Shown in pieces: positions 1-8,725 of a stretch of DNA of 60,478 nt. This stretch comes from DAISIL01 sp036822015 (lineage in GTDB: Bacteria > Bacteroidota > Bacteroidia > Cytophagales > Bernardetiaceae). The first letter of the stretch is position 1; each line of letters begins with the position of its first letter. The stretch covers positions 1 through 60,478 of the forward strand of contig DAISIL010000012.1 in assembly GCA_036822015.1 (NCBI GenBank), in the 5' to 3' direction. The translations under genes and the position numbers were made by a program. The notes below the pieces were generated by a model. It ran no database searches and was not told the origin of the DNA. It was given only the letters and a program-made list of their open reading frames with translations.

Positions 1-140
1 GGAAAAGTTTGACGGAAAACCGTAAAGACACTGCATCGCTTCAAATAGGCTGGCGAGGAAACTCTGCTAGGGTGGCTTCGATCCGTCTTTGAGGGCTGCG
101 CTCGTCAAAGAGGGGCGTTAAGATGACAGCAGAGCAAAGA
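1..140. other. Left edge, no gene assigned
   Basis: No gene can be assigned here. On the + strand one frame is open from base 3 to a TGA near base 93 and could be the tail of a gene lying to the left. On the - strand a frame is open from a possible TTG start just past the end of alaS to a TGA near base 42, but it runs through the terminator hairpin at 141-168 and has no recognisable motif. I also considered a structural RNA and found no conserved core. Confidence 0.3.
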
Positions 141-168
141 CCTAACAACTCTTGAAGGAGTGTTAGGG
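141..168 (-). terminator. Terminator hairpin downstream of alaS
   Basis: An inverted repeat, CCTAACA-ACTC then loop TTGAA then GGAGTGTTAGG, starts about 9 bases after the alaS stop on the minus strand. One bulged base interrupts the stem, and the following U-tract is weak (TCTTTGCTC). Its architecture and TTGAA loop match three other terminators in this window (15235, 25983 and 49613). Confidence 0.55.
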
Positions 169-176
169 CTTTCAAT

Positions 177-2789
177 TTAAAACAATTCCTTTGCCTGGGC
201 CACTACTTCTTCAAGTCCATGGAGATTTTTACCTCCTGCCGTAGCGAAAAAGGACTGTCCGCCGCCACCGCCTTTGATGGCTTTGCCCAACTGACGAGCG
301 ATCTTAGCTGCATCGAGCGTATCCGACGTAAGGGTTTCGGAGATCATCACGGCGATATGCGGCGATCCATCCACCTCGGCGGCCAACACCAAAAACAGGG
401 GGTTGAGTTGTTCGCGTAGCTCATAGGCCAGTTGCTTAGCTGCCTGCACAGATGGCAAACTGACTCGCTCGGCGAGTTGATATACGCCGTTTTTCAAGTT
501 AGCCTTTTGGAGGATCTCTTTCTTTATGGTATTAACAGACTGATTTTCAAGGACTTCTAGTTTTTTCAATAACTCACTTCGCTCCGAAACCAGGTTTTGG
601 ACGCTCTTGCGAATATCCGATGTGCTACCCACGATCTGATGCAGGTCTTCGAGTAGGGCTTCGTTTTGGTACATCCACTGCTCGGCCCCCTCGGCTGTTA
701 CGGCTTCGATACGCCGCACACCTGCCGCTACGGCACTCTCCGAGACGATCTTAAACAACCCAATATGCCCCGTGTGGGGTACGTGTGTTCCGCCGCATAG
801 CTCCACCGAAAAGCTGGGATCAAAGGTAATGATACGAACACTTTCGCCGTATTTTTCTCCAAAAAGTGCCATCGCTCCGCGTTCCTTAGCCGTCTCGATG
901 GGAACACTTCGCTCCTCTCCCAAAGGAATACTCGCCCTGATTTTTTGATTAACGACACGCTCTATCTCACGGATTTCTTCGGGTTCTAATTTTTTGAAAT
1001 GCGAAAAGTCAAAACGCAAAAGTTTTTCATTAACTAGCGATCCACGTTGGCTCACATGATCGCCGAGTAGATGCCGCAGGGCAGCGTGCATGAGGTGAGT
1101 GGCCGAATGGTTATTAGTTGTCAGGGCGCGTTTGTGGGCATCGACGACGGCCTGCAAAGGAGCTTCGGCGTTCTTCGGTAGGCGATCTGCAATCAAAATG
1201 ATGAGATCGTTTTCTTTTTGGGTATCTCGGATAGCGATTTTCTCACCTTCGCTCTCAAGGTAGCCCTTATCGCCTGCCTGCCCGCCGCTTTCACCGTAGA
1301 AAGGCGTTTGCGCTAGAACGATCTGATAAAAATATTTTTTCTTTTCTTCGACCTTTCGATATTTGATGATCTGGGTTTCGATTTGGAGGGTGTCATAGCC
1401 CACAAAAGAAGATTCCAACTCGGGCCGCAATACGATCCAATCGCCCTTATCGGATTGAGCGGCCGCACGGGAGCGGTTTTTTTGCGCTTGTAGGGCTTTT
1501 TGGTAGCCGTCTTCGTCGATGCGCAAGCCGTGTTCGCGGGCAATGAGTGCGGTGAGGTCTTTGGGGAAGCCAAAGGTGTCGTTGAGACGAAAAACTGTTT
1601 GTCCGTCTATTGTGTCCCCTTCGGAGAGGTCTTGGCGTACCTGATCGAAGAGCTTCAAACCTTTGTCAAGAGTTGTTAAAAAAGTCTTCTCTTCTTCTCG
1701 GATAACGAGTTGAATTTGGTCTTTTTGCTCTACGATTTCGGGGAAAACTTGCGCAAACTGCTCGGCGAGAATATCCACGAGTTCATACAAAAACGGCGTT
1801 TCGATACCCAGGAAAGTATAGGCGTAGCGCACCGCTCGGCGCAAGATACGCTTGATGACATAACCCGCTTTGTTGTTGGAGGGAATTTGTCCATCAGCGA
1901 CAGCAAAGGCAACAGCCCGCACGTGATCGGCCATGACACGCATAGCAATATCGTCCTTTTGGTTCTGTCCGTAGGTCTTTCCAGCGGCTTTGGCGATATG
2001 CGCAATCAGTGGCGCAAAAACATCGCTGTCGTAGTTAGAGCTTTGGGCGTGCAAGGCGCGGACCAGGCGTTCAAAGCCCATACCGGTATCGACGTGCTTC
2101 TCGGGGAGGGTTTTAAGTTTGCCATCAGCAGTGCGATTGAACTGAATAAAGACTAGATTCCAGATTTCGATAACTTGCTCATGGTCTTGATTAACAAGCT
2201 CTTTACCGTCGATTTGTTGGCGTTCGCTATCGGGGCGTAAGTCGATATGAATTTCGGAACAAGGGCCACAAGGGCCAGTATCGCCCATCTCCCAAAAGTT
2301 ATCTTTTTTGTCGAAATGCAAGATGCGATCCGCAGCAATATGCCGCTCCCAAAGCGCGACGGCCTCCTGATCGGCTTTAAGGTTATCACTTGCATCGCCA
2401 CCAAAAACGGTTACGTACAAGCGATCTTTGGGCAGTTGATAGACCTCCGTGAGCAGTTCCCAGGCCCAGGCGATGGCCTCCTCCTTGAAATAATCGCCAA
2501 AAGACCAGTTGCCGAGCATCTCAAACATGGTGTGGTGATAGGTGTCGATGCCCACCTCCTCGAGGTCATTGTGTTTGCCTGATACGCGGAGGCACTTTTG
2601 AGTATCGGCCACACGACGATATTTAGGCGTTTGATTGCCCAGAAAAAAATCCTTAAATTGGTTCATTCCTGCATTGGTAAACATCAACGTAGGGTCGTTT
2701 TTGATGACCATTGGGGCAGAAGGAACGATCTGGTGGCCCTTGGAACGAAAAAAGTCGAAAAATTGCTGGCGAACTTCTTGGGCAGTCAT
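177..2789 (-). CDS. alaS: Alanine--tRNA ligase
   Basis: Charges tRNA-Ala with alanine in the cytoplasm and also hydrolyses mischarged Ser/Gly-tRNA-Ala. The 870-residue product has the full family length. It has the class II catalytic domain at the N-terminus (GMNQFKDFFLG and KCLRVSGKHNDLEEVG segments), then the editing domain with the zinc-binding HSATH and CGGTHVPHTG motifs near residues 565 and 665, and the C-Ala domain with the glycine-rich KGGGGGQ segment at the end. The ATG at 2789 (MTAQEVRQQF) is chosen because it matches the family N-terminus. An upstream in-frame TTG at 2822 lies inside the promoter -7 box. The gene stands alone, read from its own promoter and followed by a hairpin. 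Confidence 0.97.
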   Translation of the reverse strand: MTAQEVRQQFFDFFRSKGHQIVPSAPMVIKNDPTLMFTNAGMNQFKDFFLGNQTPKYRRVADTQKCLRVSGKHNDLEEVGIDTYHHTMFEMLGNWSFGDYFKEEAIAWAWELLTEVYQLPKDRLYVTVFGGDASDNLKADQEAVALWERHIAADRILHFDKKDNFWEMGDTGPCGPCSEIHIDLRPDSERQQIDGKELVNQDHEQVIEIWNLVFIQFNRTADGKLKTLPEKHVDTGMGFERLVRALHAQSSNYDSDVFAPLIAHIAKAAGKTYGQNQKDDIAMRVMADHVRAVAFAVADGQIPSNNKAGYVIKRILRRAVRYAYTFLGIETPFLYELVDILAEQFAQVFPEIVEQKDQIQLVIREEEKTFLTTLDKGLKLFDQVRQDLSEGDTIDGQTVFRLNDTFGFPKDLTALIAREHGLRIDEDGYQKALQAQKNRSRAAAQSDKGDWIVLRPELESSFVGYDTLQIETQIIKYRKVEEKKKYFYQIVLAQTPFYGESGGQAGDKGYLESEGEKIAIRDTQKENDLIILIADRLPKNAEAPLQAVVDAHKRALTTNNHSATHLMHAALRHLLGDHVSQRGSLVNEKLLRFDFSHFKKLEPEEIREIERVVNQKIRASIPLGEERSVPIETAKERGAMALFGEKYGESVRIITFDPSFSVELCGGTHVPHTGHIGLFKIVSESAVAAGVRRIEAVTAEGAEQWMYQNEALLEDLHQIVGSTSDIRKSVQNLVSERSELLKKLEVLENQSVNTIKKEILQKANLKNGVYQLAERVSLPSVQAAKQLAYELREQLNPLFLVLAAEVDGSPHIAVMISETLTSDTLDAAKIARQLGKAIKGGGGGQSFFATAGGKNLHGLEEVVAQAKELF

Positions 2790-2819
2790 AGATAAAGGCA
2801 TGAAGTAAAATTTAGAGAG

Positions 2820-2827
2820 CAAAGGTA
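2820..2827 (-). promoter_or_regulatory. Promoter -7 box of alaS
   Basis: Reads TACCTTTG on the minus strand, a perfect match to the Bacteroidota -7 consensus TAnnTTTG, 31 bases before the alaS ATG. A TTTT/TTTA stretch about 19-20 bases upstream could be a degenerate -33 element. Its position argues against the upstream TTG start. Confidence 0.6.
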
Positions 2828-2837
2828 CAAAAGATGT

Positions 2838-3719
2838 TTATTGGTTAAAAGTCTTTTTTTGGGCGATATATGTGTACATCCGTCCCGGAACTAATTTTTC
2901 GCTGTAAGGATCACCTACCCGAAACTGCCAATAAGTCTCGTAGATAGACTGAATCAAGGGTAGGCTAGCAATTTTTCCTATCTTTTTTTTTAGGGAAACC
3001 GTTCTTTGCAAGGTCTGCCGTTGGGGTATTTGGTCAATATCTTCTTTTGAAAGGGGAGCATAGTTAATCAAACTGCTATAATACGGAAACTTTTTTTTGA
3101 CTACCAGGTTAGCGGACTGCATCGCCTTCTCATAGGCTTTTGAGGTGAAGGCATTTTCACCGCCATAAAATTTCTGTAATGGATGACTAGATAAGAATAA
3201 CTTTTTATCTTTTTCATCAAAAATAACATGATCCCTTGCCGTAAAAAATATTCCTTCAGGACGCAACACCCGTGCAGCCGCCTGTACAAACTGCCCCAAA
3301 TCTCGGGCATGGTGCATACACTGGCGGGCATAAACAAGATCAAAGGTCTGGTCAGGTAAGGCAAGCTCTTCTGCAAAACCCTCGTGAATCGTGAGTTGAT
3401 CGAGTTGGTAATGATCTTTAAGCCAACGAATTGCTCCACTGCCTACCGTATCGCTTGGATCGGGTTCAAGGCAATGTACGGTGTACCCTTCTAGGGCAAA
3501 AGCGACGGCTGTGATGCCATTTCCACTACCAATATCTAAAACATTTTTCATTCTTGTTATGTATTTTTTTAATAATCGCAAGGTCTCTATCCATTCAGGG
3601 CTACTCCTGAACGTTTCTACGTTTTTTACTAAGTCTTGGTCAAGATAGGCTTGCTGTACCAAAGTGTGGTATTCGGGCTGTTGTCGGATGTATTGAATGG
3701 TCTCTTCCCAAGTCATCAT
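2838..3719 (-). CDS. Class I SAM-dependent methyltransferase
   Basis: Predicted cytoplasmic methyltransferase of 293 residues. The SAM-binding motif I, VLDIGSGNG, lies near residue 60, followed by an acidic residue at the end of strand 2 (CLEPD), DLVYARQCMHH as motif II and VLRPEGIFF as motif III, the Methyltransf_11 pattern. The substrate is unknown. It is the last gene of a leftward group with a second methyltransferase, an acyltransferase and DUF4199, which suggests modification of a surface glycan or lipid, though this is inferred only from context. The start is the ATG at 3719 (MMTWEE). The longer frame begins at a TTG inside the upstream gene. Confidence 0.8.
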   Translation of the reverse strand: MMTWEETIQYIRQQPEYHTLVQQAYLDQDLVKNVETFRSSPEWIETLRLLKKYITRMKNVLDIGSGNGITAVAFALEGYTVHCLEPDPSDTVGSGAIRWLKDHYQLDQLTIHEGFAEELALPDQTFDLVYARQCMHHARDLGQFVQAAARVLRPEGIFFTARDHVIFDEKDKKLFLSSHPLQKFYGGENAFTSKAYEKAMQSANLVVKKKFPYYSSLINYAPLSKEDIDQIPQRQTLQRTVSLKKKIGKIASLPLIQSIYETYWQFRVGDPYSEKLVPGRMYTYIAQKKTFNQ

Positions 3720-3730
3720 TTCATTTATTG

Positions 3731-4606
3731 TTATCGCTTTACAAATTTGATAGCACAAATTGAGCGGCAGTGTGCAGCCCCATCTTCTCCCTTACCTGTA
3801 CCCGTGTGTGGGTTGTGAGAAACCAGCGCACGGCAATCATCCTGCTCGGTAAATTGCCAGCCCGATGAGTGATAGCGGAAAAATGTATTTGTTATTTCTC
3901 CTTTCATGTGCAATAATTGAACGATTTGATCCCACATTTCAGCGTCCAACTGTTGAAAGAAACCATGATTTTCAAATTTGCCATACGGAAAAGTGAGTAA
4001 AAGCATCCCGCCTGGCTTCAAGACCCGCTCCATCTCGGCGACAGCCTTTAAGTACTCATAGGATTTTTCCTGTCTGCTCGCCTGGTGTTGCACATCATAG
4101 CCATAGATGGAATTATCCATGTCGATATGCTCAATCGTCGATTGGGAAACCACGACATCAAAATACGCATCCCGCAAGGGTATATCGCGAAGATCAGCGT
4201 AAAGATAAGAAATCTTTCTTTCATTAAAGTTTTGATATTCGGGAGCGTATGTCAAAATAGTTAGTTTTTTGTTATGCAGAACTTTTTGATCTAATACAAA
4301 ATCAAAATTGAAGGTAGAACCTGCATCCAACAACTGCCTCGCGTCGCTGGGTAGTTGCGCAAAAATCCAGGGATACTCTACGATACGCTCATCCAGGCCA
4401 AGCCCATACCCTTCCGACAGCCGCCCCAGGAGCATGGCCCGCAGGGTATCTTCGGAGGAAAGTTCCTTCGCGATTTGCTCAAATTTGTAATCCTGATAGC
4501 CCACCGACCAGGGGACACGTCCGCTGTTGTGGTACTGAGACAAGCGACGACGACGGGCTTGATTGTCTTTCCATTGCCTAAGGCTTTCAAGCGCTTTACC
4601 AATCAT
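3731..4606 (-). CDS. Class I SAM-dependent methyltransferase
   Basis: A 291-residue predicted methyltransferase. Motif I is degenerate (LLDAGSTFNFDF around residues 92-102, without the usual GxGxG), but the DLRDIPLRDAYFDVVVSQSTIEH segment (written here as DLRDIPLRDAYF and VVSQSTIEH) and VLKPGGMLLLTFPYG are typical of the Methyltransf_11 fold. Its ATG overlaps the stop of the acyltransferase gene by one base (TAATG), which indicates translational coupling. It is followed after 11 bases by another methyltransferase. The substrate is unknown. The C-terminus ends with a Cys/Lys-rich tail. Confidence 0.72.
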   Translation of the reverse strand: MIGKALESLRQWKDNQARRRRLSQYHNSGRVPWSVGYQDYKFEQIAKELSSEDTLRAMLLGRLSEGYGLGLDERIVEYPWIFAQLPSDARQLLDAGSTFNFDFVLDQKVLHNKKLTILTYAPEYQNFNERKISYLYADLRDIPLRDAYFDVVVSQSTIEHIDMDNSIYGYDVQHQASRQEKSYEYLKAVAEMERVLKPGGMLLLTFPYGKFENHGFFQQLDAEMWDQIVQLLHMKGEITNTFFRYHSSGWQFTEQDDCRALVSHNPHTGTGKGEDGAAHCRSICAIKFVKR

Positions 4607-5631
4607 TATATCTTTTTATTTTTTGTTGATACATAAGCAATACGCGCAGCCAGGCGCATGGAGGGGCGTTCTACCCAGCGGTACATCAGGTATGCAGATC
4701 CTGTGCTAATACCCACAGCCACAGGCAACAATATCCACTCTCCTACCCATGGGGCAAAACGCGGAGCTACAAAGTTTAGGAAAGGATCGCCCGTGATGGT
4801 GTGAAGCAAATAAAGCGAATAAGATATTTTAGCAAAAAAGTTGAGATACCTATGCTCGTAGTTTTCAAATACTAAAATAACCAGCACCGTAACCAAAGCA
4901 AAAATCGTCGTCTCGATGCCTCGACAATACCAGGAAAGTCCCAGAGAGAGCAACAACACCCCTGCTAGCTCTAGACGGGCAATACGCCGCACATGATACG
5001 TGCAAAGGACAATACCCATCAAAAACAAAGGCAGATACGAAGGCAAAAAGTTGTTATTAAATCTAACAATAAATCCAACCGACACATAGGCTACCAGAGC
5101 ATAACCCAACAAGCGATACCAATATTTGGTATGACAGACCAGCAAAAAAGCTATGGCCATAAAAAAGTAATATTGAAACTCCACGGCCAGCGACCAATAA
5201 ACGCCAATGATCCACTTCCCCCCTACCCAGGGGATCAAATAGCCCAAATGCCACAAAATAGTTTCTACATCCGGGCGCGTATCAATACCCGTACCGTAGG
5301 GGTTTAGGTGCCGGATGTGGTGAAAAACAACCCCCAACACAAGAGAAGCCAAATAGGGCGGCTCTAGGCGCATCAACCGTTTGGCTAAAAAGCGATGCAC
5401 AGATGAAAACCGATACCCTTTACGGATCATCGCATACGGAATAACAAAACCCGAGATCACAAAAAATATAGTAACGCCTTGATTACCATATACAAAAATA
5501 TGCAGTGGATGATAAGCAGATAGCTCCAAGCGCGTTGTGAACAAATGGTGATGCAGCATCACGCTTATCGCGGCCACTGCCCTCAAGGTGTTCAGGATAG
5601 GGATTTGTCCCTCTACCGTTTGTCCCCGCAT
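4606..5631 (-). CDS. Acyltransferase family 3 membrane protein
   Basis: A multi-pass inner-membrane O-acyltransferase of the OafA/YrhL/NodX family (PF01757), 341 residues with about ten hydrophobic segments. The N-terminal LNTLRAVAAISVMLHHH carries the conserved Arg and His pair of the family, followed by GVTIFFVISGFVI and YWSLAVEFQYYF. Known members transfer acetyl or other acyl groups onto surface sugars or lipids. The start is the ATG at 5631, which overlaps the stop of the DUF4199 gene (TGATG). The neighbouring methyltransferases and glycosyltransferase fit a glycan-decorating role, but the actual acceptor cannot be read. Confidence 0.88.
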   Translation of the reverse strand: MRGQTVEGQIPILNTLRAVAAISVMLHHHLFTTRLELSAYHPLHIFVYGNQGVTIFFVISGFVIPYAMIRKGYRFSSVHRFLAKRLMRLEPPYLASLVLGVVFHHIRHLNPYGTGIDTRPDVETILWHLGYLIPWVGGKWIIGVYWSLAVEFQYYFFMAIAFLLVCHTKYWYRLLGYALVAYVSVGFIVRFNNNFLPSYLPLFLMGIVLCTYHVRRIARLELAGVLLLSLGLSWYCRGIETTIFALVTVLVILVFENYEHRYLNFFAKISYSLYLLHTITGDPFLNFVAPRFAPWVGEWILLPVAVGISTGSAYLMYRWVERPSMRLAARIAYVSTKNKKI

Positions 5632-6173
5632 CAAGCCAAAATATCCTCTTTGTCTTTCTCAAAAAAATCACCGCTTGGATTTTCTTTGCGGACGATGAGC
5701 GCAAGCAGCAGATTAAGTACAGCATAAAACAAAAGTCCTAGTGTCGAAGAAACAAAGACACCCACGGTGTTGAAGGGTAAGAAATACTGCGTGAATCCCA
5801 TCGCCATCTCTACACCTTCTTCATCTAAACCTTGCTCATAAAATTGATCTTTCATCAGATCAATGTAATATTTGCCATAATCGGGGTCAATGATGGTATA
5901 AATAATCAACATAAAAAAAATACCCACCACAGCAGAAACCACCGAGAGCATCATCAATCGGCCATAAGCCTGCCCATACGTAAAGTACCCGCCGTTCTCC
6001 TGGCGAAGTCGTATCCCGAAATAAACCAACACACCCAAAGAGGCAAACAAAACCAGATTGTTGATCCAACTGTAAGTAATACTTGCTTCGGGACCCATCA
6101 GATACATAGCCACCGTTGAAACTCCTCCAACCAAACCGAGCAGCAAGCCATAAGTAATCGTGTTGTTTGTCAT
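5631..6173 (-). CDS. DUF4199 family membrane protein
   Basis: A 180-residue integral membrane protein with four predicted membrane segments: near the N-terminus (ITYGLLLGLVGGVSTVAMYL), LVLFASLGVLVYFGI, SVVSAVVGIFFMLIIYTII and a C-terminal VLNLLLALIV. The last is followed by a charged tail. DUF4199 proteins occur in Bacteroidota, often beside family 2 glycosyltransferases, as here with the divergent gene at 6228. No biochemical function is established. It is the first gene of the leftward group and has a good promoter. Confidence 0.82.
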   Translation of the reverse strand: MTNNTITYGLLLGLVGGVSTVAMYLMGPEASITYSWINNLVLFASLGVLVYFGIRLRQENGGYFTYGQAYGRLMMLSVVSAVVGIFFMLIIYTIIDPDYGKYYIDLMKDQFYEQGLDEEGVEMAMGFTQYFLPFNTVGVFVSSTLGLLFYAVLNLLLALIVRKENPSGDFFEKDKEDILA

Positions 6174-6193
6174 GGCACATTTGTTTTGTTGAA

Positions 6194-6223
6194 CGAAGAT
6201 AGTTTTTTTTGTGCAAAAAACAA
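6194..6223 (-). promoter_or_regulatory. Promoter of the DUF4199-acyltransferase-methyltransferase group
   Basis: On the minus strand TTG (6221-6223), 19 bases, then TATCTTCG (6194-6201), one mismatch from the Bacteroidota TTG-N19-TAnnTTTG consensus. It lies about 20 bases upstream of the ATG at 6173, in the 54-base divergent intergenic region. Confidence 0.55.
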
Positions 6224-6227
6224 GCGT

Positions 6228-7100
6228 ATGCCTCCCCTTTTTTCGGTGATTATCCCGACCTACAACCGCGCCGAACGCCTACAGCAAACGCTGAAAAGCG
6301 TCCTTCAACAACAATTTGGGGATTATGAGGTACTGGTCATCGACGATGGCAGTACCGATCATACGCAGCAGATGATCCTTGATGCCTTCGGGCATTACCC
6401 GCAACTCCGCTACTACCACAAGTGTAACGAAGAGCGATCCGTTGCCCGAAACTACGGCATTGAACGTGCCAAAGGGCGGTTTTTGGTCTTCTTCGACTCC
6501 GACGATCATATGCACCCGAATCACCTAAGCACCCTGGCCCAGCACATAGAAAAAAATCCCGATCATCACTTTTTTGCAACAAAATTTGATATGTTTGATG
6601 GGCAGCGGCGTTTTGGCTCGACCTTAGCTGCAATGACTACTGGAAGCTACACCTATCACTTTTTGCTCAAAGGCGGGTCTCTTAATGCCCTGGTCTGTGC
6701 TGAACGCGCCCATCTAAAAGCAAAGTTTCGCCCCGAATTTAACATTTGTGAAGATTGGATATTTTGCTTAGAGAACCTGTATTATCAACCTATCTATCTC
6801 ATTGATGCCATTACCGTTACGGTCATCGACCACAGCGGACGCTCCATGGCCAACAACCAAGCTGTCATTGCGGCCAAGCTACGTGCCGTAGAAGTGCTGA
6901 TCCAGTCGCTGCCTTTTTCGGTGCAAGAACAAGAACTGCTCCGCAAGCACGCCTGGCGTTTTTGTGCCATCCATGCCTATCTCGATGGACGCACTACACA
7001 GGCGTTGGGGTTCTGGAAAAAAAGCCCTCATTTCTTGTCATTACTAAAAATTTTGGTCGGCAAAAAACGCATTGAGCGCATCCGTACTTACTTATCCTGA
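6228..7100 (+). CDS. Family 2 glycosyltransferase
   Basis: A GT-A fold glycosyltransferase of 290 residues that transfers a sugar from a nucleotide donor, probably during cell-surface glycan synthesis. It begins with FSVIIPTYNRAERL, then VLVIDDGSTDHT, and has FFDSDDHMHPNHL as the metal-binding DxD region. NICEDWIFCLENL supplies the ED motif that normally holds the catalytic base. There is no membrane segment. The ATG at 6228 (MPPLF) is preferred over the upstream TTG because it starts directly before the first strand of the fold. It is divergent from the DUF4199/acyltransferase group. Confidence 0.9.
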   Translation: MPPLFSVIIPTYNRAERLQQTLKSVLQQQFGDYEVLVIDDGSTDHTQQMILDAFGHYPQLRYYHKCNEERSVARNYGIERAKGRFLVFFDSDDHMHPNHLSTLAQHIEKNPDHHFFATKFDMFDGQRRFGSTLAAMTTGSYTYHFLLKGGSLNALVCAERAHLKAKFRPEFNICEDWIFCLENLYYQPIYLIDAITVTVIDHSGRSMANNQAVIAAKLRAVEVLIQSLPFSVQEQELLRKHAWRFCAIHAYLDGRTTQALGFWKKSPHFLSLLKILVGKKRIERIRTYLS

Positions 7101-7117
7101 TCCCAAAAAAACAAAAC

Positions 7118-7151
7118 TTTGTCATACCTGCTTTGCTTTTTTGTATCTTTG
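7118..7151 (+). promoter_or_regulatory. Promoter of the DUF4197 gene, abutting the start codon
   Basis: TTTG (7118-7121), 22 bases, TATCTTTG (7144-7151), a perfect -7 box. The start codon begins only three bases after the box, so transcription would start at or just inside the ATG at 7155. This suggests a leaderless or nearly leaderless mRNA. Confidence 0.55.
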
Positions 7152-7154
7152 GTT

Positions 7155-7877
7155 ATGAAAAAGACCGTACAAGTACTTTTCTTGATCTGGGCAGTATTGG
7201 GCTTATCCACTGCCTGCACCACCCAGCAAATCACGCAAGCCGTTGGTGTCCTGACGAATGTACCTCTTAGCAAGGAGGAAGCCGGACAGGCACTCAAAGA
7301 CGCACTCATACAAGGAATTACGAAAGGAACCGGACTTGCCTCCCAAGAGGGCGGATACCTCAACAACGCCCTAATTCGCATTCCCTTCCCCCCTGAAACC
7401 GAACGGGTAGCCAACACACTTCGGGACATTGGATTGGGGGGAGAGGTAGATAAGTTCGTCCGATCGCTCAACCGTGGGGCCGAAGAAGCCGCAAAGGAAG
7501 CCCTCCCGATATTCAAGCAAGCCATCGTGCAGCTCTCCTTCCAGGATGCCTTTGCTATTTTGAGAAATGAAAGCAAAATAGCCGCCACCGACTACCTCCA
7601 ACGCACCACTACCACGCAGCTACAGGCTGTCTTTCAGCCCATCGTACAACGCAACCTTGACAAAGTAAACGCCACCAAATTTTATGGTGAGCTCGTCGAT
7701 CGCTACAACCGCATTCCGCTCGTCAAGAAAGCCAACCCAGACCTGGAAGCCTATGCCACCGAACGCGCCATCGCTGGACTTTTTCAACTGGTCGCGCAAG
7801 AAGAACAAAACATCCGTACCAACCTCTCTGCCCGTAGTACGGAACTCATGCGCAAAGCCTTTGCTCAACAAGATTAA
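7155..7877 (+). CDS. DUF4197 family lipoprotein
   Basis: A 240-residue predicted exported lipoprotein. The N-terminus MKKTVQVLFLIWAVLGLSTAC is a lipoprotein signal peptide with lipobox LSTAC. The mature part is mostly helical and matches DUF4197: SKEEAGQALKDALIQGI near the start, IPFPPETERVANTLRDIGLG in the middle, then FKQAIVQLSFQDAFAIL and ATDYLQRTTTTQLQAVFQP. The family is widespread in Proteobacteria and Bacteroidota and has no known function. The ATG at 7155 is chosen because it begins the signal peptide and fits the promoter. Confidence 0.88.
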   Translation: MKKTVQVLFLIWAVLGLSTACTTQQITQAVGVLTNVPLSKEEAGQALKDALIQGITKGTGLASQEGGYLNNALIRIPFPPETERVANTLRDIGLGGEVDKFVRSLNRGAEEAAKEALPIFKQAIVQLSFQDAFAILRNESKIAATDYLQRTTTTQLQAVFQPIVQRNLDKVNATKFYGELVDRYNRIPLVKKANPDLEAYATERAIAGLFQLVAQEEQNIRTNLSARSTELMRKAFAQQD

Positions 7878-7885
7878 CTTTTCTT

Positions 7886-8695
7886 ATGTCTGCTTCGCCG
7901 CGTATCTACTTTCATTTGGGACTACCCAAAACAGCCTCAACCTATCTCCAACATTTGGTTTTTCCTTACCTAAAAGGCATTCAATATTTCCCAAAGAAGT
8001 ATTACAAAAAGTTTAAGGAGTGTGTAGCCGAACATCCCGAGGCAGCGCGTTTCTTGTTTTCGGTGGAGGAGGATTTGCACCTACGCGCACGGATGGAGCA
8101 GTTGGCGGCCCATGATCCGGAGATACAAGTTATTTTGGTGTTTCGTCGGCACGATAGCTGGCTCAAATCGAAATACTACTATTTCATTCGCAAGCACGGC
8201 TGGGCTACTTTTGATGCGTTTTTGATGGATCGGCAGCACCCCAACGGTTTTGGCGGCTTGGAGGGTTTCTCCTACCGACACTGTATTGAGTGGGCCGAAG
8301 AGCTGTTTGCCCACCCTCCGCTGGTGCTTATTTTTGAAGACCTACAAGCCCATCCAGCGCGGTTTATGGTGCGCTTGACGCAGTTTACGCACACCAAGCT
8401 ATCCGATGCTGCCCCGCTACATCGTCGCCTCAACACCGCTTTTTCGCCTCGGCAGTTGTATTGGTTGCGCCGCTACAATGCCCGTGTGCAATATCGCCCG
8501 TCTTCCCATCCGGCTCGTGCTGTCCGTTGGGTGCATTACAAAGCCCATCAGCTGGGCTTGCATACCGTAGCCCAGGTTGCTGGCTACTTGCCCGATGCCA
8601 AAGTGCCCCTCATCGACCCACAGGAGCTATCAGCCCTACGCGCACGCTATGCAGATGACTGGGCGTTTTGCTTGCGTTATGCGGAAAAGGCATGA
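7886..8695 (+). CDS. Sulfotransferase-like P-loop protein
   Basis: A 269-residue cytoplasmic protein. Near the N-terminus YFHLGLPKTASTYLQ matches the 5'-phosphosulfate-binding loop of PAPS-dependent sulfotransferases (PKTGTT-like). VILVFRRHDSWLKSKYYYF resembles the 3'-phosphate-binding region with its conserved Arg and Ser. VLIFEDLQAHPARFM is the typical FEDL strand. The acceptor is unknown. It starts 8 bases after the DUF4197 gene and converges on the FG-GAP gene. A short CCCC/GGGG hairpin without a T-run lies between the two. Confidence 0.72.
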   Translation: MSASPRIYFHLGLPKTASTYLQHLVFPYLKGIQYFPKKYYKKFKECVAEHPEAARFLFSVEEDLHLRARMEQLAAHDPEIQVILVFRRHDSWLKSKYYYFIRKHGWATFDAFLMDRQHPNGFGGLEGFSYRHCIEWAEELFAHPPLVLIFEDLQAHPARFMVRLTQFTHTKLSDAAPLHRRLNTAFSPRQLYWLRRYNARVQYRPSSHPARAVRWVHYKAHQLGLHTVAQVAGYLPDAKVPLIDPQELSALRARYADDWAFCLRYAEKA

Positions 8696-8725
8696 GCGAC
8701 CTCTGGCCCCGATGAGGGGAGCTAT

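Noticed and set aside
1..140. Possible structural RNA at the left edge
   Set aside because: A small hairpin (CTTTGA/TCAAAG) is present, but no conserved core of RNase P RNA, tmRNA, SRP RNA or a known riboswitch could be found in 140 bases.
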